A stretch of DNA of 64,000 nucleotides, taken from NCBI RefSeq assembly GCF_000276665.1, contig NW_004955417.1, positions 16,461,921 to 16,525,920 on the forward strand, read 5' to 3'. The stretch's first letter is position 1. Each line of letters opens with the position of its first letter. Position numbers and translations under genes: made by a program. Shown here piece after piece: positions 36,310-48,255 of this stretch. The notes under the pieces were generated by a model that did no database searches, was not told where the DNA came from, and saw nothing but the letters and a program-made list of their open reading frames with translations. This DNA is from Chinchilla lanigera. Lineage: Eukaryota > Chordata > Mammalia > Rodentia > Chinchillidae.

Positions 36310-37159
36310 CAAGACAGAGCAATGTTTAGGCTGTGGCATGGGTACTGTTGGTGCTTTTAGCCAGATCTACAGTGAAAATCTGGAGAAAAAGGCAGATCTT
36401 AATCATTCTTTTAAAAAAAAAGGTTTACAGATTTAGTAGAAAGGAAGGGTCTACAGAGTTGGGGAAAAGGAAAACATTGTTATTGAAAGATTAATTTTAA
36501 AAAGAGGCAAAGTACTTTTTACATCAGGACAATAGGAAAGATGTCTCGAAAGCACCTCAGGAATTGGCCCAATCCTTGCTTTCAGAGGTTCAAAGGTATG
36601 AAAGAGTTAACAGCATTAAAAATAGAGCTCCAAGGTACACTGCCCATTCAGGGTCACAGAGGAAAGTGTTTCCCAGAGTTCAGATATCCAGAGTTCAGCC
36701 CCCTAGGCACACAGAGGCCATTGCAGCCATGGTGCAGGCCAACCAGATTACTGCTCAGGCCACTGCCAGACCTTGGAATCATCCATGTGGTACGGGCATT
36801 TTAGGCTGAAGAATGCAAGAGTTATGGAATCAGTGAGATTTCAGAAGAAGGACAGGTTGTCTAGTCAAGGATCCCTGAGAGGATGAGGAATGGAGCTGAG
36901 ATTAAAGCCAAAGGTTCAATGAAGACCCCAGGAAGTTGGAGATTCCAGGAGTGTGAACTGTCTGCAGAGAAAAACTGCAGGCAGCAAGTGGAATCAGCTA
37001 AACAAAGAGGCCATATGATCTGTGACCATCAAGGCCAGGGGACAGAATCGCCCAAACCTCTGGAGCTCATGTCTCACCATCGTCGGCCCCAGAGGCCAGA
37101 CATGGAGCTACACATTAATTTTTGTGCTGCTGGTTTTAGTCTTATTTTGTTCTGAGGAG

Positions 37160-37407
37160 TGTCATTGTGGGTGTACCTGAAAAGGTGTACTTTTATTTCC
37201 AGCTTTTCTCTGTCACCTTTCTTTGCTCCGTGTCCATCACAGTGTTAGCAGCTTTCCTCCACCATGTTTTTCACCATGTTCTTTCTATCTTGTAGCTGGT
37301 TGACCATGGACTGAACCCATTGAAACTATGAGCAAAGATAATCCTTTCCTCTTTTAAATTTTGGATTTTAGTTATTGTGTCTGATTGGCTGTAAAGTGAT
37401 GAATCCA
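37160..37407 (+). repeat. 3' LTR of the 35.6-37.4 kb MaLR element, shortened
   Basis: It shares 'gcagctttcctccaccatg' (5' LTR: 'acagctttcctccatgatg'), 'ttgaccatggactgaaccca', and the ending 'gtgatgaatcca' beside the 5' LTR's 'gtgattaataca'. About 70 bp less than the 5' LTR. Confidence 0.8.
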
Positions 37408-37495
37408 GAGAGCTTACAGCTTAGTAAGGGAAATGGACAATGAGAGAGATGATTAGCAATACCGTATAGTGCAGGCAGAGTGACTTGGTCTGTCT
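37408..37495 (+). repeat. Ancient mammalian repeat, right half
   Basis: 'Gagagcttacagcttagtaa' followed by 'gggaaatggacaatgagag' continues 35545-35624 in the order expected from the old consensus wording ('aaggagcttacagtctagtg'). Confidence 0.6.
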
Positions 37496-40400
37496 GAAAA
37501 GACACCTCTGACTCAGAGGCCAGATGAGTATCTGGGATTTTCCTCTATTTTTGCTCTCTCTCTCACACATCAAGTTTTAATTCTTCTGCCACCAACTCAG
37601 GGTTCCTTCTCTCAGAGGCATTGATGATCTATGCAGGAGTGGCCTTCAGTCTTGCTACTTTTTGAGAAGATGATGGGATCGCTTAGAGTTGTTGTTTCAC
37701 TGTAGAAAGCCTTAATCTGTAAGGCAAATATACCATTGTGACTTTTGCATGGTTTTCTACACTTAATGTTAAAATCCTTAGGCTAACAGTCTCTTCCTGT
37801 CCTTGGCAAAGCTTAGAATGCACATAAGAGGGAAGGGATGTAGAAACCTCTTTCTACCAGACTTGTAAGTCACAAGACGAGGGCCAGTGAGTGTCTTGTT
37901 CTCCACTCTACCCTTCTCTCAACTGCATCCTGCATGTATCTTAGCGCTGGATTGTATGTGAATTTCAAAAGAATGAACGGATGATTGACTGATAGATGGA
38001 AGAAAGCGTTGGCCAGGAAATGTGAACATTTCAGTGAATGGAAATTCTGAGTCAGGTGGATTGGCATTGACAAGAATGTTATACTATCATGAGAAAAATG
38101 TATTGAACCACCTTCTATAGATCATGGTTTTATGAGAATATAACAATAAGCACATCTATCCTGTTACTTAAAACACATATTATCAGTTTTCCCTAATCTT
38201 ACTAACTTTCCTTTAGTTGTAAAAATATGTAGGGGTTGGGAAACTCATAAAATCATTCTACAATTTAAACATACTGCTAATCAGTCTGAAAATTAACATT
38301 TTTCTTCTTGTGCCTACAGCAACGGCTTCTGAGAGCTGCATTTTAATTAGAAATGTCCAATTATAATAAATGCCTGTAACAAAGGTATAAAAAGACAGGA
38401 ATAAAAGCAGAAGGAACTGCAACACAGAAAAGTAAAATTGTAAAGGGCAACCATTATTTAGTTTCTTGTAATTGCTCTCAGATGTCACTGTCTCCCTTAA
38501 AAGAAGGAAATCTGAATTATACAGGTATTATACAGGAAATCTGAATTATACAGTTTATTAATAACAACTGCACTTTGGGAGGTGTTGAGGTCACGCCTCT
38601 TCTCTGTCTGCATGCTTAAGGGTAGTGATACTCATCTTAAAATTGTCTATGGGGAAAAGTGTTACTCTTGCCCAGTTGTTCTTAAATCCTTACTGCCTCA
38701 TTCAGGTATCCTTGTGAAAAAGTTTCAAGAGAAATTATCATGTGCCAACACTTACTCATTTTAACAGAGGATCTCGTGTCCTATGCATTTTTTATTTCTC
38801 AAATTTAATTCTTAATTGCTGGAACATTAACTGTGCCAGAACTAGTTTCACATAGCACACATGTGAGGATATTTCCTAATTCTCTGTTAAGAAATGATTG
38901 AAATTCTGAGGTCCTGGCTGAATGCACAATTACACAGTAGCCTATGAAATCTGCCTATTTGAATGAAAATTATAGGCACAACATTTTCTCTTAACAGATT
39001 AACATCTGCCTAAAGATAAATAGCACATTCAGATTAATGGTCTGTGTAAGTAGATACATTTAAATCCAGAGGCAGGAAAAAATTTTGCAAACCTATCCCC
39101 ACTACTATAACTTGCTTTTCTTCCATTTTTGCCCATAAGAAAATCTAAGACTTTTAGGAAGCAAGTCCCCTCAGTAAATGTATGCCCACAACTTATCTAC
39201 TCTATATTAAACCTTTATTTCTATGAATTTAATTCTCACACTCCTACAAGTTAGATAAGTTATTTTTCTTACCTATTTTTATAAGCAAAATACAGATAAG
39301 AGATTTAATTAATGACACAGCTAAGGTAAACTCAAGTCTGTGTTCAATATCCTACATTTTCAAGAACATAAGCTTTTTAGGACATGAATGCATCCTTGTA
39401 GAAATGCCCTTATAATGTATTCTGAACAGAAGAGATTTAGAATAAATATATGTCTTTTGAATTTTATGACTATGCAATCTAAGCAATCTCTATTTTCTAA
39501 GGGTTATTCTTACATATTCTGTTAAGGAAAAAATCATACCTGAGCTCTTACTAGAATCACAAAAGCAAAGAACATTTTCTTACTTCCATCCTGAATATGC
39601 TGATCTGTTCATGTACATATACATGTGTTTATGTGTACATATATGTGTGCATGTAAATATATATGTGGTCATTAAAACCACCTATTATTTTACTTTACTT
39701 TAAATCATATAAACAAGGTTACAGAAGATGACACACCTATGCCAGGGGATTTTCTAAGTTTAACAACTGAAAATTCCCACATCCAGTAAAACTTTTATGT
39801 CATGAATAAACTGAAATAGTTTATTTTCCTATATCATTCGTGTTGGATAAATTTATTCTACTTTCATCTTTAAAACATCCCAAATCATTAGAAAAGGAAG
39901 CATAGGGGGAACAGCATTGGACTTTCAACTGAGAATTTCTGGTTTCAAATAGTGTGCCTTTTTTTTTTTTTTTTTTTTTTTTTGGCCTTTCCGTATAATG
40001 CTGAACACTGGAGATTCTCATTTATAAAGTGAAGTGGGGAACATTGGCCTTTATTACGCTGGAGCTGCTGGGATTATAAAAAAAAATACTGGTCACATAG
40101 ACAAAATGTCAAGGAAGAAGAAAGTTCCCATGTTATCTTTTTGATCTTAAAGTTTAATACAAAAGTTAGTACACGGTGTTCCTATCAGTCAATGATAATT
40201 ACCAGAATTTAGAGGTTAAAGTGTTACCCATGAAGTTTTTGTTCTTTTGTCCAGATACTTCATGTACAAGTATACCCGTGAACAATTTCATTTTATATTT
40301 GCTCAGTAGTAAAAATACATATCTTTGGCAATCTGGTATTATCTTCCATGAGAAAGCTACCAAGTCCATTCTGAGACCTTTGCAGTACACACGCCTTCGC

Positions 40401-42764
40401 AGTTAAAAAGTGGTAAGGAAACCTGAGACTAAGTACTTGCTCTCTCACAAGTACATTTTTTAATAAAAATATCTCTTCCATAGGATAATTGTTGTCACAT
40501 AAGTGGTTTAATGTGCTGTCGTGCATCTAACTTCTAAAAGCAGACCTTAGCTGCTCCTTTATGAGCTATGTGAATTTCAGTCGTTCGTGTGGCCTCACTG
40601 TGTCTCTGCCTTACCATGCCTGCACCTCACTTTCTGTGAAATGGAAAGGACAGCAAGACCTATCGAATAGGAATGCTATGAGGACAGCACGGAGAGACAC
40701 AGCTAAAGGGGCTGGAACAGCATCTGGCACAATCTGAGTGTGCTGCAAAAGGTAACTATTCTATTTTTCCTCCATTGGGCCAATCACTGCCTTAGGTTCA
40801 GAGTAGGTGTTGGATAAGGTTGGTTTTGCCTTCAAGGAGCAGTTTATGCGTATTGTGAATGCCTTGGTGGAAATGATCCTGGGACACAGTGTCAAGCAAG
40901 GTTTCCCAAAGAATACTCTGTGCTTGGTTTCTCCGCTGAAAGGGGCCTCACCTTCCTCTGCGTTCATTTCCTCATATAGGGCATAGAATCTCCTGTTAAA
41001 ACCTCAGTCCCTGCTCATTTTCAGTCTTCAAATATATTTAGTCTTCAATATTTGCTTTTCTAAAATAGGACATAAGAGCATTGGACATTTCAGGTATATA
41101 CCAGAGTTTTAAGAAGTGTTTTTTTCTATATCTCAATGCTTTCTCTTCAGAATATTTGTGTTACTAATATCTTCCTTACTGCCCCAAATAAAATAATCCT
41201 CTGTTTTCATCTTTACTTTTTCATAGATTGTCTTGCTCAAGATAGTGTAATCAGGATATTAATTAGCAAGCTAACTATTTGGTTTCTGCATATTTTGGTT
41301 AAATTGGAATATAATTGAGGATATCTCAGATCATAATAACTGTAATAGAGAAACACCAAGCAGAGATAGTAAACTCTACGTTGCCTGGTAGAGGCAAGAA
41401 TTTAGAGACACTAGTTGCAAAGTGCTGATTGTTGGTAAATAAACAGAATGTGGAAATTTGATAAAAATCCAGGGAAGATAGATGGTTAGAATCTGGAAAC
41501 TGATTAGTCTTGTTATTTAAGAGAAGGTGGAGTAATGAGATTTGAATTCCAGCCTCTGGTATATGATGAACTTAAAAAAGAAAAAGAAACAGTTTTCCAT
41601 ATTAAAAATATAGTGGGAGAATAATTTCACTAGTTAAGAGAACAAAACAAAATGAGGCAGTCTGAATGTGTCAGGAGAAAGGTGTGAAAAAACAGAAGGG
41701 GATCCATAAGATAAAACCATGTGTGCAGAGGTGGTTCTGCATCTCTGAAGAGCTCTAATGAGAGTTTTAAATAAGGTGAAAACTGACTGATTCAGTCACT
41801 GCTGTTTAGAGGGAGCCAGTTCCGAGGCTCTGTGACTCCATAATGTTCTGATTCTGCGATGCTAGTTCCTGTACTGAACCATGAAGGAAATAGAGAAGTC
41901 AGCCTGGAGTGGGTGGGTCCCAGTTGAATCACAGTCCACTCTGGTTAATGATCCATCTGTGGGGGACGGAATGGATACTAAGGTTTCTGTCTTCCCTGCA
42001 GACTTCAGCCCTAAAACCGCCACCTTCTCTCACCCTTAATGATTAGACACACAATAAACACACAAAACAAGAGAAAGTAGAAAGATCTAATTGCCATCTT
42101 GAAAGCTCTTTTATTTTATTCTTTTAAAACAAATACCATGTGCCACGTTTTATTTGGGGCAGTAAGACTATTAAAACAAAAATGAAACATTAATCAGGCC
42201 TAATGAGCTATAGTAAGGCTTCATTCTACAGGAAAGATTGTAAATGATAATTATACCTTCAATAATGGCACATAGAATCAAGTCAACAAGGATAGAGTCC
42301 CTAAAAACTTCTATATTCTTTATTGTTTAGAATTGAGTTTGCCTGGAAAAACAAATAAATTGAGAAAGAGAAGAGAAGAGAAGAGAGGAAGGGAAGGGGA
42401 AGGAGAAAAATTGTTTCTTAGCTCTTAAAAAGTATAAATGTTTTCTTTCTCATATGAAAGAAGTATAGGGGTAGGAAGTCAAGAACGACTCTTCCCATGA
42501 AAATCAGAGACCCAGGCCTTTCTACCAATGAGAGAAGCCTCAGTATCTTCAAAATAACTTCATACTCTATGATAGCTGATAAACCTTCAGCTATCTCATC
42601 TCCTTTCCAGGAAGAAATAAAACCCAATCAGTTCTTCTCCACTTGCAGCCACCTTTTAGTCATCTTGGAAATCCTGAAGAAAACTTGCACTTATAATGCA
42701 GAACTTCAAGAAAAGCTATGAATTATACCTCAAAAGTGTGCATACTGCTCAAAGAAAAATTAAT
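37496..42764. other. Gene-less DNA with MIR traces and simple repeats
   Basis: MIR-like traces lie at about 39215-39345 (aattctcacactcctacaag ... gacacagctaaggtaaactc) and 40540-40740 (tgtctctgccttaccatgcc ... aaatggaaaggacagcaag). A poly-T run lies at 39959-39982 and a purine run at 42363-42410. A 19-bp direct repeat GGAAATCTGAATTATACAG lies at 38506 and 38535. No supported gene; all frames are under 80 codons. Confidence 0.5.
42363..42410 (+). repeat. (GAAGA)n purine-rich repeat
   Basis: AGAGAAGAGAAGAGAAGAG passes into GGAAGGGAAGGGGAAGGAG. It is homopurine throughout. Confidence 0.85.
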
Positions 42765-43165
42765 GTTGGGAAGCAAATAGGAATATCTGCCAAAATATCT
42801 GGAATGAATATTCCCTCCACGACCCATACTTACCAAGATGAAATATTGCTGCAATAGAAAATCCACCCCCCCAGCCAGTATACTTCAGTTTCTTAGTTGC
42901 CCAGGTAACAGTTCCTGTTACAGTTCCAGTTACTCCCGTCTCCCAGAAACGGCTGGTCACTGTAATGTATACTGTAAGAACCAATCCCCAGCTGACAAGC
43001 CATTCTGCCTCTGTATTTCCTGCTTGCTTCTCCCATATAAGCCCTACACCACCAGAGATCAGCGCTTGATATTTTGGGAATGATCCCAATCAGTGCCCTT
43101 CAACATAAAATAAATCTGCCTCCAAATCCTGGGTGTCGTTTCAGGCTTTCTGCCTGCTGTTGCAT
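42765..43165 (+). mobile_element. Candidate solo LTR of a gammaretrovirus-like (ERV1) family
   Basis: The pattern is LTR-like and unlike the MaLRs. 'Aagaaccaatccccagctga' (a CCAAT box at 42985) is followed by 'cccatataagccctacacc' (TATA-like, 43033) and 'caacataaaataaatctgcc' (polyadenylation signal, about 43110). 'Ggtgtcgtttcaggctttct' follows near the end. No target duplication was found, and the ends (TG at 42765, CA at 43164) are guesses. No coding interior is present. Confidence 0.5.
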
Positions 43166-45688
43166 TGCTTTCCTCCCTAGAAATGAAAATATTGTCAAAC
43201 ATAAAAGTGTCTTTCACACCATTTAATTTGTGATAAGTGGTTTCACTTAATATTGTCATCAAATACTTTTGAAGCTCTGCACTTACAGTGTGTTAAAAAG
43301 AAAATTCTGAAGCTCTTAGGCTGAAGCAGAGGAGATAATTCAGAATCGCAAATTTTGCAGTCAAGGGTAAAAAATGATAATTATTGCAAAAGTTGTGCAG
43401 CATGTTTATGAGAGCTTATGGGACCCTGGGTGCCCATTAGTTGGGGAGTAACAGCTACAGGAACTAGAGACTGATTCAAACAGGAATGTAAACAGGGCAC
43501 AGGCTGGCACACAGCAACCCACTGGAAAGAGTCTCAACTTGAACTAGCTTGTGGAAAGTGCAGTACAGGGTCAATCAGATGTGCTCAGAGGGCATTTCTC
43601 TGGTTAAGAGAAGACAAGAACTCCAAAAAGAAAAACTGTAGATGAATAGAAATGGAAGAGGGAATGTAGCATTGACGTTAGTCACAATGTCATTGTCCGT
43701 TTTATCCCATAACAGGTGGGCCTGACTCACCCGCTATTCCTCTGTATCAGTTTCAAGGTAATTATTCATCTGCCTGATTCTGCAGCTACATTTTCTTGTT
43801 TTCATTATTGAAAGTGGTATGCCAGACAAAATATAACCTTAACAAAATCAATGTAGTTCTTCATCCTTGTTTTGATTACCTTTCTCCTCTAGCATGAAAA
43901 GAGGGAAAATTGGTTTGCCCAACTTTTCTTGTTGTTTAACACGGTTGATGAGAGTACAATGTTTAAAACTACGGTGGCATTTATGGTTCCTAAACCAATG
44001 CTACCCTCTTCAAGATAACCAGGAGAGAGGAAGACATATCTAAGGTGGACATCATAGTCCAAAACTTCTGGGAGCTTGTTTTTTAGAATAAAAAGGGGAC
44101 TGTGGGACTTTTTACCATTCCATTTTTTTTTCTTCTTTTCTCATGCTGCTCAGTTAATGGGTAGTAAAGGGCTGAAGGAATTAAAGAAATCTCAGAATAA
44201 GTAGACTTTCATTAAAGGCAGTAGGAAGACCCAGAACATGTGACCAGGAGCACAAAATGCACTCAAATTCAAATCTCAGCTCTACGCCACACTACCTGGC
44301 AACCAGGGGCAACTTTCCCACCACCTGCTGGTCTCAGTTTTCTTTCCCACAAAGGGTTACTAAGAGTAATTTTTCTGCATAATAGGATCTCTGGTAAGGC
44401 TTAGGCTTGAGGCAGAATTTATATACTGTAGATGTCAGGATAAGGTCTCTGGGAATGACCAGAAGAGGCATTTGGTAATGGTGAACAAATAAGTCTGAAC
44501 ACTAAATTACTGATTTATTCTCACAGGGCATTTTAAAATTATCACTTTCATTTTGAAGACAAATTGAAAGTAACTGACAAATTAAAGATAGTGTCTTCAT
44601 CCTTATTAAACTTCCTTTCTGGGGTGCTCCAGAGTGAGATCGCTGCTGCTACTGAGTAATCCAGCATACATGGAGCTGTGTCACCCTGAGAGGTCAAACT
44701 CAGTTTGAGGGAATAAAGTAGAAAATTGGAATGTGTTATTGGATAGTTTTCATGATGTTTAAATTTTTTAATTACAAGCTCTACTGGATTTGTTGAAACC
44801 GTCTTTCTTCCCCATTAAGAACCGAGTGGTTATCCCAGTCTGTTCTATAAAACAAGACTGCCGTCTGTGTTAGCCTTGATGTTTTAGTGCAGGTGGATCC
44901 CTGGGCTCAGGCAGAGGCAGATCCTGAGGTGTCAGAGCAGTCGTGCCTGCTGTCCGTGCTGAGTGGCTGTCATCAGGAAATGGTTCACATACTCGAGAAA
45001 TTTTAATTGCATTTGGGATTTTACACAAATATGTGAATTCACATGTGTGAGTTGTTATAGAGACAACAGCTTAGGCAAAATGTGTGCTTCTTTATCCCTA
45101 TATGGACCCAAATTTGAAAAGGCCACGTGGATCCTTGGTCACCCATGCATGTATTTAACAACTCAAGACCAGAGGTAGCATGTTACAGTAGCTGGTCTTG
45201 ATCATCACAGTTTCTTTCACTTCTCTTCAAACAACACACCTGCTTTCAGGCAGCACAGCCTTACCTATGCTACACGAATAATTCCTCTTTCTTGTTGCAA
45301 GCAGTAACTGAAAGAAATTTATACCATGAACTTGAATCAGACAGAGGGGAAACCTTCATTAAGGCACAAAAGAGAATTCTCTCAAATCTGAGATGAAAGG
45401 CTGAGCAGTACATGTTTACAATGGATTTCAACTGTTTTCCATTATTTTTTCCTATTTCAAAGCGTTAATCTGACGCTTTCAGAAAGTTTCCTTTAAAAAA
45501 AATTTGTAAATGCTCACTATGAACTCACTGTACAAGTTCAAAGGAAAATCCCTAGGATGCCTTTAAGTACCAAGGGATGGGAGAATGCATTTGAGGCTGG
45601 CATGGTATTATGCTTTCACGTTCAGAACACGCAGGGACTTAAGCAGCAGCGCAGCAGGCCTGTATGAATGTTATAGAGATGTGTAAAA
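43166..45688. other. Gene-less DNA with one MIR
   Basis: A MIR 5'-part lies at about 44225-44370: 'aattcaaatctcagctctac', 'gccacactacctggcaacc', then 'ctcagttttctttcccac'. The rest is unassigned. The 71-codon frame at 44963-45178 has no recognisable features. Confidence 0.55.
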
Positions 45689-45882
45689 AGCTAGCTGGGT
45701 GCTTTAGCATACACCTGTAAGCACAGCTACTGAAGAGGCTGAAGCAGGCAGATCACAATTTAGAGGTCAGCCTGGGCAACTTAGTGAGACCCTGTCTCAC
45801 GAATAAAATAAGGGCAGGGGATCTAGCTCAGTGATATAGAGTGCTCACCTAGTGTGGACGAGGTCCCAGTCTAATCCTCAAG
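45689..45882 (+). mobile_element. Composite SINE, B1 plus ID-like (B1-dID type)
   Basis: The left half, 45689-45808, is B1: 'gctagctgggtgctttagca', 'tcagcctgggcaacttagtg', 'agaccctgtctc'. A short A-rich linker (gaataaaataa) follows. The right half, 45812-45882, is ID-like: 'gggcaggggatctagctcag' followed by 'gtgctcacctagtgtgg'. This joint order is a known dimeric SINE of non-murid rodents. A purine tract follows its 3' end. Confidence 0.8.
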
Positions 45883-45887
45883 CCAAT

Positions 45888-46012
45888 CTTCAAGGCAAGG
45901 AAGGAAGAAGGGACAAAAGGGAAGAGAAGGAGAGGGAAAAGAGGGAGGGGAAAAGACGGGAGGAGGGGAGAGTGGAGGTGAGGAGACAGGGGGAGAGGAG
46001 AGGGAGATAAAG
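45888..46012 (+). repeat. Long GGA/GGGA purine-rich tract
   Basis: About 120 nearly uninterrupted purines follow the composite SINE, probably an expanded A-rich tail. The minus-strand frame at 45849-46106 gives a proline/leucine/serine peptide and is an artefact. Confidence 0.88.
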
Positions 46013-46235
46013 TATCATTCTCCAAAATAACTTCTACTAGAGTAGGAAACAGAACACATACTCCTACACACACCCTGAAGGTGGGGTGGTTTCCACAGTC
46101 AGACAAGCTGGGGTAATGCTACCCTTCTATTCCCGCATAGCGAGATCAGGCCCCTTCATTGAGACACTGAATACACTTTCTAATCTTTCTTTTTAAAACT
46201 TTTATTGATGAGCAGAAGGTGGAAGACAGTGATAG

Positions 46236-46397
46236 CAATTTTTTTGTTGTTTTTTTGAGACAGGGTCTCGCTATGCAGTTCAAGCTGGCCATGAGCTCAC
46301 TTTGTACCCCAGGCTGGTCTTGAACTCACAATGATCCTCCTGCCTCAGCCTCCCGAGTGCTGGGATTATAGGCATGCACCACCATGCCTGGCCACAC
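46236..46397 (-). mobile_element. B1-like 7SL-derived SINE, antisense
   Basis: A T-rich start is followed by 'gagacagggtctcgctatgc', 'aggctggtcttgaactcac', 'ctcagcctcccgagtgctgg' and 'caccaccatgcctggcc'. The middle carries an extra 'gcagttcaagctggccatg' segment, a partial internal duplication relative to the simplest B1. Confidence 0.94.
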
Positions 46398-46569
46398 TTT
46401 TTAACCTTAAAGGGTATAAAGTATTCTGCAGTAAATGGATTGTTTAACCCAGAACTTCTCCAACAAATTGAACCACAAAATCCTTATTGAGATTAGCAGT
46501 GCTTGAATTTTCAGTAAAACACTTTAGGAAAATTCTCTCAACAATCACCAGTTGATGTTTCTATCAAGG

Positions 46570-48255
46570 AGTAGCAAATACAATTGTATATTTTTTCAGG
46601 ATTTTTGTATTTCTAAAAATAGAGTACATTTTAGAGCAATTTTAGTTTCACGTGGCTTTGAGAAATGCAGAGATTTCCACAGATCTCTCACCTCCCACAT
46701 GCATAGCCTCCCCGTTATCCACATCCTCTCCCTTCTTTGCCAGAATTGATGAACTTTCATTGAAATATCATCGTTGCCCTGGGACCACAGTTCACATTAG
46801 GACTCCTCTTGGTGTCATATATTCTATGGGCTTGGACACCTATATAGTGACATGTACCTACCGTTATAGCATCATACAGAGTACTTTTTCTGTCCTAAAA
46901 TTCCTCTGAGCTCTGCCTATTTACCTCTGCCAGACTCCACCATTGGCAATAACCAATAATTTTACTGTCTTCATAGTTCTGCCTTTTCCAAAATGCCATA
47001 TGGTTGGAAATATATAGCAGGCAACCTTTTAGAATGGTCTCTTTCATTCAGTAGTACACATTAAATTTTCCCCATTTTTCTCTTAGCTCAATGGCTAAGT
47101 TTGTTTTAGTACTAAAGAGTATGCCTTTGTGTGGATATAACACAGCTTATTTATCCATCCATCTATTGAAGGGTGCTCTGGTTGCTTCTAAATTTGGATA
47201 ATTGTTACTGAAGTGCCTATAATCATACATGTACAAGCTTTTGTGTGGATTTAAGTTTCTGAGTCCTGTGGGTAAATACCAAGAAGCATAACTGCTGGAC
47301 CATATGGGAAAAGTAAGTTTGATTTTATAAGGAAGACTGCCAAAGTGTCTTCTACAGTAGCTGAATTATTGTGCATTCTCAGTGACAATGAATGAGAATT
47401 CTTGTTGCACAATATCCTTTCTAGCATTTTGTGTTGGTTTTCTGGATTTTGGTCATTCTGATAGATGTACACTGTTCCCTTACCCTTATTTTAATCTGTC
47501 TTTCCCCAGTGACATATGATATGAAGCATCTTTGTGTATGCTTATTTGCCACTTGTATACATTCTTTTGTGAGATGTCTTTTTAGGTCTTTGGTCTATTT
47601 TTAATTGGATGGTTTGTGTTCTTATTGTAGAGTTTTGAAAGATTGTTTTAGTATATTTTGTATATAGCCCTTTATCAAAAATGTCTTTGTTTGTAAATAT
47701 TTTTTCTCTTTTGGTGGTTTATCTCTTCTTTCTCTTGATAGTATTTTTGCAGAACAGAAAAATTTAATTTTTTCCCTTTGAGTTCACAGTATTATTGAAA
47801 ATATCTATGGTATGGAGATGTTAACACATACACAGTGAGATGTGTTAGGATACTCATTGTTACATGTTTGCAATAGCAGAAACTTTAAACTACTGATATC
47901 ATAAGAGAACAGTTACAAAAACTGTATGTAATTACAACAGAATCCTGAGTTCTTATATGACCTTATCAAGAAAATATCTAAAGTACCTTGTTTTAAAGTT
48001 TGAAAAATTTAATTTTAATGAAGTTCAATTTATCAGTTCTTTCATGGATCATGCCTTCAATATTGCAACTAAAAAGTCATTTCTGAACCCAGGATCATTT
48101 GATTTTCTTCTATGTTGTGTTCTATATTTTGTACTTTGTATTTTACTTTTAGGTTAGTGACACATTTTGAGTTAGCACTTGTAAGCATGCTTATTTTGAG
48201 GGGTGTGGATGTCCATTTATTCCAGCACCATTTGCTAAATTAAGCATATTTTAAA
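46570..48255 (-). mobile_element. L1M (L1MA/L1MB-like) LINE-1 3' end, antisense, with a nested insertion
   Basis: Text follows the antisense 3' end of a mammalian L1 from left to right: 'tagtgacatgtacctaccgt' (46845), 'catatggttggaaatatata', 'tgtacaagcttttgtgtgg' (47230), 'gactgccaaagtgtcttc', 'ccagcaccatttgct' (48221). An insertion of 230 bp splits it at 47772-48001. Frames are broken. Confidence 0.85.
47772..48001. mobile_element. Unidentified 230-bp insertion with a perfect 15-bp target duplication
   Basis: GAAAAATTTAATTTT stands at 47757-47771 and again at 48002-48016. The L1M text reads continuously if one copy and the insert are removed. The insert has no clear poly-A or poly-T tail and I recognise no family. 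The duplication length is typical of LINE-driven insertion. Confidence 0.8.

Larger units (their letters stand above)
35625..37407 (+). mobile_element. Complete MaLR-type LTR retrotransposon, sense
   Basis: The 5' LTR at 35625-35942 starts TGTTATGG and ends AATACA. The primer-binding-like site 'ttagtatctgaattgggttg' follows at 35948. The wording 'tgctgtgattgtacctgac' then mirrors the antisense copy at 7.9 kb. The interior runs to about 37159. The 3' LTR (about 37160-37407) is shorter, lacking part of the middle. The 5-bp flanks AGGAG (35620-35624) and GAGAG (37408-37412) are a decayed target duplication. Frames of 87-90 codons at 36541-37155 have no recognised domains. Confidence 0.85.

Noticed and set aside
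39959..40020. Poly-T run taken as the start of an antisense SINE
   Set aside because: The following sequence (ggcctttccgtataatgc) does not match ID or B1, and no target duplication was found.
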